A stretch of 46,740 nt of DNA from Armatimonadota bacterium (GTDB lineage Bacteria; Armatimonadota; Armatimonadia; Armatimonadales; Capsulimonadaceae), in assembly GCA_025354405.1 (NCBI GenBank), contig JANXMY010000160.1, positions 1 through 46,740 of the forward strand. The letters run 5' to 3'. Made by a program: the position numbers and the translations under genes. Below, piece by piece: positions 8,397-17,036 of the stretch (position 1 is its first letter; every line of letters starts with the position of its first letter). Below the pieces are notes generated by a model, which saw only the letters and a program-made list of their open reading frames with translations, did not search any database and was not told the origin of the DNA.

Positions 8397-11107
8397 TGCT
8401 TGCCGTCATCCGCGCCGAGGATCGCCAGCGCGGTTTCTTCCGACATTCCCTTGCGGTAGGGACGATCTGAGGTCATCGCACTGAAGGCATCGGCGACCGC
8501 CATGACCCTTGCCATCAAAGGTATTTCCTCTTCTTTAAGACCAAAAGGATACCCTTTTCCATCCCACCGCTCATGGTGATGCTGTATGCCATCCAGCGTC
8601 TCCTCAAATCCTGGAACCGCACCAACCATGATCGCCCCCATCATTGGATGCTGTTTGAGCGCACCAAATTCCTCCGGCGTCAAGGTCCCAGGCTTGCGGA
8701 GGACGCGGTCGGGGACGCCAATTTTGCCGACGTCGTGCAGAAGGGCAGCAAGCAGCATCTGGTTTCGAGCTTTCTCTTCCAAGCCCAGCTCATGCGCGAT
8801 CTGAAAACTATAAGCCATGACATCTTCCGAGTGACGACGCGTGTAACGGTCTTTATTGTCCACTGCGGTCACCAGTGCATTCAGCATCGCAAAGTCAGCC
8901 GGTGCGCACGAGAGATGAGTCCGCAGATGCTCAGTCAGTTCTCCCATCCCCGAGCCACCATTTTTGACACGAACCAGCCGCGTGTCGGCGACGGCCAAAG
9001 CTTCAAGGCGCCCGGGGCCATCCTCGGGATATACGGCAATTCCAATGGAAATGGTAAGCGGAATAATAGATTGATATCCAGGCGGGCAGTAGCCGATGCC
9101 GCTTAGCGCGGCCACCAGATGATCTGCCTGCCGGACCGCAGCTTCCGCATCCAAACCCGGCATAAGAAGCGCAAACTCATCACCGCCGAAGCGCCCCAGA
9201 ATATCCTCCGGTCGACAGACAGCCAGCAGAGCTGCCGTCACCTGCTTCAATACATCATCCCCTACAGTATGACCGTAAGCGTCGTTGAAGAATTTGAAGT
9301 TGTCGAGATCCATCATCGCGATCGCGACAGTGGAGGAGACCGTTTGGGCCGCGTGAGCCTCCACCTCAAAGCGCTTGTGAAAAGCTCGATGATTTAGCAG
9401 TCCCGTAAGCGGATCGCGATCCGCTCGCTCAACCGCCTCCGCCAGTAAATGCTTAGTCTGCTGGAGAAGCCTCTCAGTTACCGCTTCCATTTCCTTGCGT
9501 TCGGTGACGTTGTTAGCAACCACCAAACGTGCCTCCTGATCACTGAACTGAAGTGCGTGCGAGTGTATCTCGACCCAAATCTTCGTGCCGTCTTTGTACA
9601 TATGGCACCAAGGGCCGGTGACTTGCGTCGATGCAGGAGGGAAGGTGAGGCTTTGCATCAGCGCAGCAAAGTCATCGGCAGGACAAATATCGGCGAGGGT
9701 CATCTTCAGAAACTCCTCGTGCGAATATCCATACCGCTCCGTTGCGGTGTCATTTACCGCGAGAAACGCGAGTGTGCCGATGTCATAAACCCACATTGGC
9801 TGGGGATTTGCCTGGAAAAGTAGGCGATACTTTTCTGCGCTTTGTTTTAATGCCTCAGCAGCCTCCCGTCGCTCGGTGATATCACGACTGATACCGATCA
9901 ACCCAACGACAGCGCCGTCCGCGCTGGTCAGCGGTGTTTTCGTCGTACTTACCCAGCGACGATTGCCCTCAGTGTCTTGAATTGGCTCTTCCCGGTTGCG
10001 CAAAGTCTGCCCGCTTTGAATGACGACCTGATCGTCCGCCTCATACAATGTCGCCAGCTCAGAAGGCCACAGGTCCCAGGACGTCTTTCCAATTATTTCA
10101 CTTGTTTGCCGATTGACAAGACGTCGATGGGCCCCGTTATCAAGCAGAAACTGCCCATTCCGGTCCTTCACATAGATGCTGTCCGGGAGACAATCAATCA
10201 AGGAACGCAGAAGGGCCTGCTCCTCGTTCAGCACAGCTTCCGTTTGTTTACGAAGGGTAATATCCCGGGAGCAGCAAACGATGCGGTACAGCTCTCCATC
10301 CGCGCCATAAACGCAGGTCGCCGTCGTTTCCAGCCAGAGAAACGAACCGTCTTTGCGAAGCCGCCGCCATTCCAAGCGTGTGTTGTTTGCATCGATCTTC
10401 TCCCAGTTTTGACATGGGACGTACACTCGATCCAGATCATCTGGATGTATGGTCGAGCGTGGATCGCACTCGAGGCTTTCCTCTACAGTAAAACCGGTGA
10501 GGCGAAAAATGGAGGGTGTCACGTAAAGAAATCGACCCGTGGCATCGTGCAGACTAACTACGTCTGCCATCGAATCGGTGAGAAGGCGGTAACGATCCTG
10601 CGTCTGCTGAAGAGCTTCTAAAACATGGTGGTGAAGCGTCACATCACGCAGAGTTATCAGCCAGCGATACCCACCCGCTTGAATTTGTAACAGCGGCACG
10701 ATATCCAAGAGGAAACCGCGCGGCTGACCATCCTGAAGCCCTGTCAGCGGCTCACTGCGGAGCGGCAGACCGGCGGCCAGGGACGCGTTAAAATGAGCCA
10801 CGAGTGCCGGATCGTTGAGAACTTGAGTAAATATCGGAAGCGATTGCTGCAAATTCAGTCCGCGAACGGTCTTCCCGAGCCCAGACCGAACCAAGGCCGG
10901 ATTAATGTAAGCGAGACGGAAGCTCGAAAGATTTGGCGTTTCTGATTCAAACAAAAGAATCAAGTCGCGACTTTGTGTGAGCGAGGCCTCAATCAGTGAG
11001 GCCTGAATCTCCTGATCAGCAGGCAGCAGGGCGGCGGACGTAACCGAAAGAGAGGAGCGGGGAGTGGTTTCGACCGAGGCAGTTTCGGAGGGTACTTCTC
11101 TATGCAT
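8327..11107 (-). CDS. Multi-PAS sensor with GGDEF and HD-GYP domains
   Basis: A 926-residue signalling protein. A PAS-like region at about 30-160 is followed by three clear PAS/PAC modules (about 170-290, 295-415 and 425-545), joined by helices. A GGDEF diguanylate cyclase domain follows (DPLTGLLNHRAF, GRFGGDEFALL near residue 640). The C-terminus is an HD-GYP phosphodiesterase (LLHDVGKIGVPD near 785, HHHERWDGKGYP near 845). The GGDEF and HD-GYP signature residues are both intact, so it could make and degrade cyclic-di-GMP, switched by the PAS input. No membrane segment is visible, so it should be cytoplasmic. It begins 42 bases after the ABC-F gene ends, and is likely in one operon with it. 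Confidence 0.93.
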   Translation of the reverse strand: MHREVPSETASVETTPRSSLSVTSAALLPADQEIQASLIEASLTQSRDLILLFESETPNLSSFRLAYINPALVRSGLGKTVRGLNLQQSLPIFTQVLNDPALVAHFNASLAAGLPLRSEPLTGLQDGQPRGFLLDIVPLLQIQAGGYRWLITLRDVTLHHHVLEALQQTQDRYRLLTDSMADVVSLHDATGRFLYVTPSIFRLTGFTVEESLECDPRSTIHPDDLDRVYVPCQNWEKIDANNTRLEWRRLRKDGSFLWLETTATCVYGADGELYRIVCCSRDITLRKQTEAVLNEEQALLRSLIDCLPDSIYVKDRNGQFLLDNGAHRRLVNRQTSEIIGKTSWDLWPSELATLYEADDQVVIQSGQTLRNREEPIQDTEGNRRWVSTTKTPLTSADGAVVGLIGISRDITERREAAEALKQSAEKYRLLFQANPQPMWVYDIGTLAFLAVNDTATERYGYSHEEFLKMTLADICPADDFAALMQSLTFPPASTQVTGPWCHMYKDGTKIWVEIHSHALQFSDQEARLVVANNVTERKEMEAVTERLLQQTKHLLAEAVERADRDPLTGLLNHRAFHKRFEVEAHAAQTVSSTVAIAMMDLDNFKFFNDAYGHTVGDDVLKQVTAALLAVCRPEDILGRFGGDEFALLMPGLDAEAAVRQADHLVAALSGIGYCPPGYQSIIPLTISIGIAVYPEDGPGRLEALAVADTRLVRVKNGGSGMGELTEHLRTHLSCAPADFAMLNALVTAVDNKDRYTRRHSEDVMAYSFQIAHELGLEEKARNQMLLAALLHDVGKIGVPDRVLRKPGTLTPEEFGALKQHPMMGAIMVGAVPGFEETLDGIQHHHERWDGKGYPFGLKEEEIPLMARVMAVADAFSAMTSDRPYRKGMSEETALAILGADDGKQWDPKCVSAFLTARHRSNSWTDG

Positions 11108-11149
11108 AGTTTATCGGAACTTCTTGACGATGCAACTTTTGAATGTGGC

Positions 11150-12760
11150 TTACCACTTGCTTTTTTTTGCGACTTCTGGCAAAGGATAGGCTTCCAGGTA
11201 CTCATCATAGGTACCCCGGAAATCGAGCAGACCTTCTGGCAGGAAAGAGAAGATGCGGGTCGCGACCTCCGAAATCAGGTCCCGGTCGTGAGAGACAACG
11301 AACGCGGTTCCGGCAAACTGGCTGAGCCCTTCCGCCAGTGCGGAGACGGCTTCTAGATCCAGGTGATTCGTCGGCTCGTCGAAGATAAGCACGGGGTTCT
11401 TTTCGAGCATCAGCTTTGCCATCAAAAGGCGAGCGGCTTCTCCGCCTGAGAGTGCGACTGTAGATTTCAGACTTTCGTCGCCCTTGAAGAGCATCTGGCC
11501 GAGTAGGCCGCGCACGAACTGCTGGCCCTGCGCCTCTTCGTCAAAGGTCGTCAGCCATTCCAGCGCGGTAACACCGCCGGGAATTTCCGTGCGATAATCT
11601 TGTGGATAGTAGCCCCACTCCATGCCCGTGCCCCATTTAACCGTTCCTGCATCAGGGGTCAGGTCCCCGACGAGGCAGCGGATCAATGTTGTTTTACCGG
11701 CCCCGTTCGGACCAATAATCGCCACCTTTTCGCCGCGCGTTACTTCAAGGTTCAGATCTTTAAGCACAGATCGTCCATCGAAGCCTTGTGAGAGGCCCGT
11801 GACGGTGACCACTTCGCGGCCCGAAGGCTTCTTTTGTTCAAATCGAATATAGGGCCGGGCAATGTTCGATTTCTTCATCTCCGTCGGTGCCAGCCGAACC
11901 ATCTCTTTGCGGCGAGATTGCACCTGCGAGGAACGCTGCCCGGCGGCGAAACGAGAGACAAATTCCTGAAGCTGGGCGATTTTTTTGGATTTGTCTTTGT
12001 TGTCGCTCTCGATGCGTGTCCGGGCCTGCATCTTGTGCTCAACCATGTCGTCATACGAGCCGGGATAGTTGATGATCGTATCGTAGTCGATATCGGCAAC
12101 ATGGGTACAGACCGCGTTCAAAAAGTGGCGATCGTGCGAGATCACAATCAATGTCCCTTTGTAGTCCAGCAGAAACTCCTCCAGCCAGTGGATTGTCTCC
12201 AGATCCATGTAGTTCGTCGGTTCGTCCAGAAGCAGCGCTTCCGAGCCGCCGAACAGGGCCTGGGCAAGAAGTACACGAAACTTGTAATCGTTTGGCAGGG
12301 TTGCCATCAGATCGGAGTGCTGCTCATCAGGGATCCCGATCCCGCGCAGGATGGTCGCGGCTTCGATCTCTGCGACATAGCCGTTTTCATCGGCAATCAG
12401 CGATTCCAGCTCGCCTAGCCGGTCCATCATGGCATCCGAAAATTCTTCCGCCTCACAGAGTTTGTTACGCTCCGCCAGTGCTTCCCAGAGAGCCGGGTTG
12501 CCCATCATTACGGTGTCTAGAATCCGCTTATCGTCGAACGCATTCTGATCCTGTCGGAGCACTCCGACTTTGCGCGGGCGGCTGATCGTTCCCCGGTTAG
12601 ACGGTTCGATATCGCCCGTCAATATCTTCATAAAGGTGGATTTGCCCGCGCCGTTTGGGCCGGTGAGGCCATAACGGTTCCCTGGTATGAATTTGACAGA
12701 GACTTGATCAAAGAGGGTACGTGTGCCGTACGACTTGCTGACTTCCTGAACGGTGATCAT
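11150..12760 (-). CDS. ybiT: ABC-F family ATPase (YbiT-like)
   Basis: A 536-residue ABC-F protein with two ATPase domains and no membrane segment; such proteins act on the ribosome. Walker A motifs are GPNGAGKS (34-41) and GPNGAGKT (about 350). The second domain has LSGGE; the first lacks a canonical LSGGQ and has FRVLLAQALF instead, as in YbiT. Between the domains is the charged linker typical of the family, followed by ARPYIRFEQ, also a YbiT trait. Both Walker B regions read LLLDEPTN or IFDEPTN. The start has AGGAAG upstream and a TATAAT box 36 bases before it. It heads the operon with the cyclic-di-GMP protein. YbiT rather than Uup or EttA is my assignment from the pattern. Confidence 0.92.
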   Translation of the reverse strand: MITVQEVSKSYGTRTLFDQVSVKFIPGNRYGLTGPNGAGKSTFMKILTGDIEPSNRGTISRPRKVGVLRQDQNAFDDKRILDTVMMGNPALWEALAERNKLCEAEEFSDAMMDRLGELESLIADENGYVAEIEAATILRGIGIPDEQHSDLMATLPNDYKFRVLLAQALFGGSEALLLDEPTNYMDLETIHWLEEFLLDYKGTLIVISHDRHFLNAVCTHVADIDYDTIINYPGSYDDMVEHKMQARTRIESDNKDKSKKIAQLQEFVSRFAAGQRSSQVQSRRKEMVRLAPTEMKKSNIARPYIRFEQKKPSGREVVTVTGLSQGFDGRSVLKDLNLEVTRGEKVAIIGPNGAGKTTLIRCLVGDLTPDAGTVKWGTGMEWGYYPQDYRTEIPGGVTALEWLTTFDEEAQGQQFVRGLLGQMLFKGDESLKSTVALSGGEAARLLMAKLMLEKNPVLIFDEPTNHLDLEAVSALAEGLSQFAGTAFVVSHDRDLISEVATRIFSFLPEGLLDFRGTYDEYLEAYPLPEVAKKSKW

Positions 12761-12795
12761 GGACGAGAACTTCCTGTAAATGAGAGGTACTTTGT

Positions 12796-12801
12796 ATTAT
12801 A
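12796..12801 (-). promoter_or_regulatory. Promoter -10 (TATAAT) of the ABC-F operon
   Basis: A perfect TATAAT preceded by TGG on the minus strand. It would start transcription about 30 bases before the ABC-F ATG. It lies back to back with the plus-strand box at 12841. Confidence 0.5.
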
Positions 12802-12840
12802 CCATGCTTATCCTTCGCTTTTGCCACGGTTTCTGTCGGG

Positions 12841-12846
12841 TATACT
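12841..12846 (+). promoter_or_regulatory. Promoter -10 (TATACT), probably leaderless
   Basis: CGGGTATACT ends only 7 bases before the ATG at 12854, so transcription would begin at or next to the start codon. No ribosome binding site is seen before that ATG. This supports a leaderless mRNA for the phosphoesterase. Confidence 0.6.
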
Positions 12847-12853
12847 ACTGACT

Positions 12854-13534
12854 ATGCGACGAATCTGGGCACTGGCCGATACGCACCTCTCATTTGCCAA
12901 GCCGAAACCGATGGATATTTTCGGGGAACATTGGCGCGATCATCCGGCAAAAATCGAAGCGGCTTGCCGCGCAGTCATCGAGCCAAATGACCTTCTGCTC
13001 ATCCCAGGAGACCTTTCCTGGGCGCTGCGGCGGGCAGGCGCCGAACCCGATCTCGCCTGGCTAGCCGCCCTGCCCGGGATCAAGGTCCTCTGCAAAGGCA
13101 ACCATGACTACTGGTGGGATTCCGACAAGTCTTTAGACTATCCCGGCCTGCATGACACCCCCTACATCTCCGACGACGGACAGGTCGGCGTTGCCGGCAC
13201 CCGCGGCTGGGAGCTGCCTGAACCAGGCTGCACGGAACTGAAAAAAGCGCAGTGCGAAAAGATCATCGCCCGGGAAGTCGTACGCCTGTCAAAGCGGCTC
13301 GATGCGATCGCCGACTGCCCCGTGAAGATCGCTCTCATCCATTACCCGCCGCTTGACGTCTTTGCCCCGCTCCTCAAAGTGCATGGGGTACAAACTTTGC
13401 TTTACGGGCACCTTCACCTAAACGGCAAAGACTACCCTCTTCCGGAAAAGTGGCAGGGAATTCGCGCTCTGTGCGTCGCCGCCGACCGCTTGAATTTCGC
13501 ACCGCGCCTGGTCGCTTCTGTTTTGATAATTTGA
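12854..13534 (+). CDS. Metallophosphoesterase (COG1768-type)
   Basis: A 226-residue calcineurin-like phosphoesterase with two-metal active site motifs in order: ADTH (Asp9, His11), GDLSWAL, GNHDYWW, HYPP and GHLHLNG. The WALxxAG and KGNHDYWW spacing matches the COG1768 predicted phosphohydrolases; their substrate is not known. It is cytoplasmic with no signal peptide. The ATG at 12854 is chosen because the family starts MxxIWALADxHL; a longer reading from 12704 would run through the ABC-F promoter. The -10 box just upstream points to a leaderless transcript. Confidence 0.88.
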   Translation: MRRIWALADTHLSFAKPKPMDIFGEHWRDHPAKIEAACRAVIEPNDLLLIPGDLSWALRRAGAEPDLAWLAALPGIKVLCKGNHDYWWDSDKSLDYPGLHDTPYISDDGQVGVAGTRGWELPEPGCTELKKAQCEKIIAREVVRLSKRLDAIADCPVKIALIHYPPLDVFAPLLKVHGVQTLLYGHLHLNGKDYPLPEKWQGIRALCVAADRLNFAPRLVASVLII

Positions 13535-13557
13535 CTCATTCCCATTGATAACTTGGG

Positions 13558-13563
13558 TATAAT
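13558..13563 (+). promoter_or_regulatory. Promoter -10 (TATAAT) of floA
   Basis: TATAAT preceded by TTGGG, close to the GGGTATA signature. A TTGACT at 13531-13536 is 21 bases upstream, longer than the usual spacing. The leader to the ATG at 13587 holds AGGAGA. Confidence 0.55.
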
Positions 13564-13586
13564 ACTAGGTACTAGGAGACTCTTCC

Positions 13587-14603
13587 ATGCCTGCGTTTGT
13601 CCCCATTCTCATTGTAGTTGTCGTCGCAATTGTCGCGATCGCGTTATTCCTTCAGTATGTTCCCATCGGCCTGATGATTACGGCCATCTCGGCCGGAGTC
13701 ACCGGTGTCAACCCCGGCAGCCTTGTTGGAATGCGGCTGCGGCGCGTCCCACAGGACCGGGTGATTCTGCCGCTGATCGCAGCTGTCAAAGCAGGCGTCG
13801 ACGTTAACTTGAATCAGCTCGAAACCCACTTTCTGGCCGGCGGCAATGTCGACCGCGTGGTGCAGGCCCTCATCAGTGCGCACCGGGCGCAGATTCCTCT
13901 CCCCTTCGAGCGTGCAGCGGCAATCGACCTGGCCGGGCGAAACGTTCTGGAAGCGGTGCAGATGTCGGTGAACCCGAAAGTTATCGAGACGCCGAACGTG
14001 GCAGGTGTCGCGAAGAACGGGGTCGAAATGCGGGCATTTGCCCGGGTTACCGTGCGGGCCAACATCGAACAGTTCGTCGGCGGCGCCGGGGAGCAGACAG
14101 TGCTGGCGCGAGTCGGTGAAGGTATCGTGACCACGATCGGCTCGGCCGCGACCCATCTGGAAGTCATGGAAAAGCCGGACGCTATCTCCAAGACCGTGCT
14201 GGCCAAGGGGCTGGATGCGGGAACAGCCTTTGAGATTCTTTCTATCGACATCGCCGATGTCGTGGTCGGTCAGAATATCGGTGCGCGTCTCCAGGCAGAC
14301 CAGGCCGAAGCAGACAAAAAAGTCGCCCAGGCGAAAGCCGAAGAGCGCCGATCAATGGCCGTCGCCCGCGAGCAGGAAATGAAGGCATACACCCAGGAAA
14401 TGCAGGCAAAAGTTGTCGAAGCCCAGGCCCAGGTTCCACTGGCTCTCGCCGAAGCCCTGCGCGGCGGCAACCTTGGTGCGATGGAGTATTACAACCTCCG
14501 CAACCTGCAGGCCGACACCGCCATGCGCTCCGGCATCAGCCGTGCCACGGGCGGCCGCGACGAAGATGGCGGAACCGGCGGCCCAGCCTCCCCGGCAGTG
14601 TAG
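13587..14603 (+). CDS. floA: Flotillin-like protein FloA
   Basis: A 338-residue SPFH-domain protein of the FloA (YqfA) family, which scaffolds functional membrane microdomains. An N-terminal membrane anchor at about residues 5-25 is followed by [16 protein letters not shown] and the long SPFH domain with [29 protein letters not shown] charged coiled-coil region rich in Ala, Glu and Lys ([19 protein letters not shown]) comes next and drives oligomerisation. The C-terminal [11 protein letters not shown] tail is low complexity. It has a good ribosome binding site (AGGAGA) and its own promoter. It is followed by the repeat cluster, so it is probably a single-gene unit. Confidence 0.95.
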   Translation: MPAFVPILIVVVVAIVAIALFLQYVPIGLMITAISAGVTGVNPGSLVGMRLRRVPQDRVILPLIAAVKAGVDVNLNQLETHFLAGGNVDRVVQALISAHRAQIPLPFERAAAIDLAGRNVLEAVQMSVNPKVIETPNVAGVAKNGVEMRAFARVTVRANIEQFVGGAGEQTVLARVGEGIVTTIGSAATHLEVMEKPDAISKTVLAKGLDAGTAFEILSIDIADVVVGQNIGARLQADQAEADKKVAQAKAEERRSMAVAREQEMKAYTQEMQAKVVEAQAQVPLALAEALRGGNLGAMEYYNLRNLQADTAMRSGISRATGGRDEDGGTGGPASPAV

Positions 14604-14676
14604 CGGTATCGAAGATGCTTCAAACTTGGCACAAACGCCCACTTTGAAACAACAAAGCACCACACGTAGGGCTACC

Positions 14677-14718
14677 GGAACCCACCCCGCAGCAAGCTGC
14701 GACCCTCCCGAAACGGGA
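14677..14718 (+). repeat. 42-bp palindromic repeat, forward copy
   Basis: This 42-base unit (starts GGAACCCACCCCGCAGCAAG) is repeated exactly in inverse orientation at 14821-14862. Within each unit there are two small hairpins: GCAGC-AA-GCTGC and TCCCG-AAA-CGGGA. The 14604-14944 stretch holds no credible gene and consists mainly of these repeats. They look like REP-type dispersed elements; whether they recur elsewhere in the genome cannot be seen here. Confidence 0.85.
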
Positions 14719-14820
14719 AGGTGAGCGGGAAGGCCGTCGCAAAGTTTATCTTCTTGACGGTACCTGGTCGAAGAGCTTCACGTCCCGATGTTAAACACTT
14801 TGTCCTCTTCCCGTCCACCC

Positions 14821-14862
14821 TCCCGTTTCGGGAGGGTCGCAGCTTGCTGCGGGGTGGGTTCC
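14821..14862 (-). repeat. 42-bp palindromic repeat, inverse copy
   Basis: Exact reverse complement of the copy at 14677-14718, with 102 bases between them. If both are transcribed they could form a very long hairpin at the 3' end of the floA transcript. Confidence 0.85.
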
Positions 14863-14876
14863 AAGTACTTGCTGCG

Positions 14877-14908
14877 GGGAGGGTCGCAGCTTGCTGCGGG
14901 GTGAGTTC
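14877..14908 (-). repeat. Partial third copy of the repeat
   Basis: About 32 bases matching the inverse copy, with one G-to-A change near the end (GGGGTGAGTTC instead of GGGGTGGGTTC). It begins 14 bases after the full copy and lacks the outer hairpin. Confidence 0.75.
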
Positions 14909-14944
14909 GGATAACCCTGCTTCACATTACTCAGTAATTAAATT

Positions 14945-15388
14945 ATGGGCCATATTGAGCTTATTATCCTTGCGTTCGCCATTTTGACCTGGATCGTCCG
15001 GACGATCATCAAATTCGCCAAATGGAGCGTCAATCAGGTCAAAACAGTTGGCGTTGCTCCCTCGCCGATCCAGCAGGCGATCGCGGATTCCGAGCGGCTG
15101 CTAGCGGCACAAGCCGCGGTGCGCCTTGCCCCGGCTCCTCAATACCGACAGCCCACTGCAGGTGGCCCTGCCGTGAATCGGGAGACCTCTTTTCAAGACT
15201 TTGATCGGTCGGAGCAGGAGCTGTTCCAAGCCGAGCCATTGGCCTTGGATACCCTTCAAACCGTCACAACGCCGCCACCCGACGAACCTCCCTTCCGCCT
15301 GTTCGAGAATGCAGACGACCTCGTCCGTGCAGTCATACTACAGGAAGTTCTTGGCCCGCCACTTTCGCGGCGCCCTGCCTCTCAATAG
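14945..15388 (+). CDS. Hypothetical protein with one N-terminal membrane helix
   Basis: A 147-residue protein of unknown function. A single helix at about residues 4-22 (IELIILAFAILTWIVRTII) is followed by a basic patch and a long Pro/Ala/Gln-rich, probably disordered region. The last 25 residues form a compact motif (DDLVRAVILQEVLGPPLSRR) that looks like a short conserved helix and a binding tail, similar to tails of other small hypotheticals. It would be anchored in the inner membrane with the tail in the cytoplasm. No clear ribosome binding site; the ATG is within 40 bases of the last repeat. Confidence 0.6.
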   Translation: MGHIELIILAFAILTWIVRTIIKFAKWSVNQVKTVGVAPSPIQQAIADSERLLAAQAAVRLAPAPQYRQPTAGGPAVNRETSFQDFDRSEQELFQAEPLALDTLQTVTTPPPDEPPFRLFENADDLVRAVILQEVLGPPLSRRPASQ

Positions 15389-15654
15389 ATTGTCTTTTCT
15401 ACACAAATCCCTCCCAATTTCTTTTTGTAACCGCATCGTAACCTATTAGTAGACTGTAACGATATTCGTTGCGAAATACTAAAGTGCGACTGCCGCACGG
15501 GTAAATTCAGGAAATCTCACTTTTTATTCGTAAATATACGTGTTTAAAGTCATAGCAAGAAAACCCGGTAGATTCGCGTGAAGCGATGAAGCGTAATGTC
15601 GGTATACTGATCATTGTAAGCGAGGAGCCAATTAGAAAGGCAGTTATTTAACCC
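15389..15654 (+). other. AT-rich intergenic region with promoter of the Crp/Fnr gene
   Basis: This 266-base stretch is notably richer in A and T than its surroundings and has no plausible gene. It contains a small hairpin (GTGCG 15484-15488 with CGCAC 15494-15498) and the TATACT box at 15603. I see no clear Crp- or Fnr-type palindrome. Confidence 0.6.
15603..15608 (+). promoter_or_regulatory. Candidate -10 (TATACT) of the Crp/Fnr gene
   Basis: GTCGGTATACT is one base short of the CGGGTATACT signature. The leader to the TTG at 15655 would be about 40 bases. Confidence 0.45.
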
Positions 15655-16359
15655 TTGAATTCATTATTATCCTACTTTCAGCAGGTTCCGATGCTCGCGG
15701 CTCTTCCTGAGGAAGTGCTCAAAAGGCTGGAGCGGACCGCAGAACAGCGTCAGTATCGCCGCCGTCAGATCGTTCACTTTGCCGACCAGCCGGGTGACTA
15801 TGTTTACCTCCTCTGCACCGGACGAGTTAAGATCGCGCGTGTCTCGGACCAGGGGCGCGAGCTGACACTGTACTTGCTGGAAGATGGTGCCCTCTTTGGC
15901 GAGACGGGGCTGCTAACCCCCAATGAACCCTATGACCTGATGGCAGAAACTCTGGAAGACTCTCTGATCTGCGCATTTCGCCGCTCCGATATTCTGGCTG
16001 CCATCCAGGAATCGATCCCGGCGATGGATGCCCTTCTGAGACTAGTCAGTGAGCGGCGTCTTCAAGCGGAAAACCAGGTCGCTGACCTGGTCTTTCTAGA
16101 AGTGCCGAAACGTCTTGCTAAACTGCTGCTGCGCCTGCATGATGCCCCAAACGGTCGCACAGGCCGCAATGGACAGATGCTGCGCGTCAAGTTAACACAT
16201 CAGGAGCTGGCGAACATTATCGGCAGCACTCGTGAGACAACGACGCTTGTTTTGAACGACTTTAAGCGTCAGGGTCTGATTGAGTTTTTAGGCCGCAAGA
16301 TTGTCATTCTCAGCCGGATCGGGCTTGGGAAGCTGGTGTCAGGCGATTTTTCGGCGTGA
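15655..16359 (+). CDS. Crp/Fnr family transcriptional regulator
   Basis: A 234-residue regulator with a cyclic-nucleotide-binding-type beta barrel (LPEEVLKRLERT to about residue 115, including PGDYVYLLCTGRVKI and GALFGETGLL) and a C-terminal winged helix (LTHQELANIIGSTRETTTLVLNDFKRQGLI, about 180-210). The recognition helix GSTRETTT is typical. No N-terminal Cys cluster is present, so it is not an iron-sulfur Fnr; the effector is unknown. The start appears to be a TTG, because an in-frame stop lies two codons upstream and the family begins just here; an ATG at 15691 would trim part of the domain. It ends 21 bases before the phosphatase start. Confidence 0.88.
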   Translation: MNSLLSYFQQVPMLAALPEEVLKRLERTAEQRQYRRRQIVHFADQPGDYVYLLCTGRVKIARVSDQGRELTLYLLEDGALFGETGLLTPNEPYDLMAETLEDSLICAFRRSDILAAIQESIPAMDALLRLVSERRLQAENQVADLVFLEVPKRLAKLLLRLHDAPNGRTGRNGQMLRVKLTHQELANIIGSTRETTTLVLNDFKRQGLIEFLGRKIVILSRIGLGKLVSGDFSA

Positions 16360-16364
16360 ACGGG

Positions 16365-16370
16365 TATACT
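16365..16370 (+). promoter_or_regulatory. Promoter -10 (TATACT), probably leaderless
   Basis: The exact ten-mer CGGGTATACT, ending 9 bases before the ATG at 16380 and 6 before a GTG at 16377. No ribosome binding site fits between, so the phosphatase mRNA may be leaderless, independent of the Crp/Fnr gene. Confidence 0.55.
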
Positions 16371-16379
16371 AAAGACGTG

Positions 16380-17036
16380 ATGGAGATTTTTTTGGTTCGA
16401 CACGGTCAGTCCGAGGCCAATGCAGGACTGACCGATTTTTTGGATAGCCCATTGACTCCTCTGGGACAGGAACAGGCTCGTCTGACCGGAAACGCGCTTC
16501 TGAGGCTCGGTCTGACAAATGCCTATGTCTCGCCTCTGCGGAGGACACTGGAAACGATCCAGCCTTTCTGCAAACTCAGCGGCCTGCAGGCGGAAGTGAA
16601 TGCGGATGTATGCGAATACTTCAATGCTGCGCATCCCGTTTACCACGCGTTCCCCGGGCTGTCCCCAGCGCAGATCAGCAACGAATTCCCGCAGACATTT
16701 TTTGGGGAGACGTTCCCCTGTGGTGAAGCCTGGTGGCCGCAGGTGCTGGAGAACGACGCGATTATTTATGCTCGGTGCGTTCGAGTACGCGACACGCTTC
16801 TTTCGCATTTCACAGCTTCCTCGGAGAAGATACTTATTGTCTCACATGCAGAGACAGTTGGGCGACTGACGGAGGCGTTTTTGCGTATCCCCCCAAACCC
16901 AATCGATCCACCCTGGTCAGACAACTGTGCGATCACGCATCTTCGCATGACAAATATTGTCGAGGCCCCTGCGGAGCTGCTATCACAAAACGACACGGCT
17001 CATCTTGCCGGATTGGTTACTCATGCGACTGGATAA
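16380..17036 (+). CDS. Histidine phosphatase family protein
   Basis: A 218-residue member of the phosphoglycerate-mutase-like histidine phosphatases. The phosphohistidine motif LVRHGQSEANAG is at residues 5-16, LTPLGQEQARLTG follows, and the second catalytic His is in VSHAETVGRL. Phe/Tyr-rich inserts in the middle suggest a broad-specificity phosphatase rather than a glycolytic mutase; the substrate is unknown. The start is ATG 16380, or the GTG one codon earlier. It overlaps the tlyA start by 14 bases, so the two are translationally coupled. Confidence 0.86.
   Translation: MEIFLVRHGQSEANAGLTDFLDSPLTPLGQEQARLTGNALLRLGLTNAYVSPLRRTLETIQPFCKLSGLQAEVNADVCEYFNAAHPVYHAFPGLSPAQISNEFPQTFFGETFPCGEAWWPQVLENDAIIYARCVRVRDTLLSHFTASSEKILIVSHAETVGRLTEAFLRIPPNPIDPPWSDNCAITHLRMTNIVEAPAELLSQNDTAHLAGLVTHATG

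Noticed and set aside
9977-10621. A 214-codon open frame opposite the PAS domains
   Set aside because: The opposite strand has clear PAS, GGDEF and HD-GYP motifs; this frame has none.
14677-14908. Possible CRISPR array
   Set aside because: The repeats are inverse or partial, only three, and not spaced by unique spacers of uniform length.
14721-14987. An 88-codon open frame across the repeat cluster
   Set aside because: Its sequence is made of the inverted repeats and has no domain-like content.
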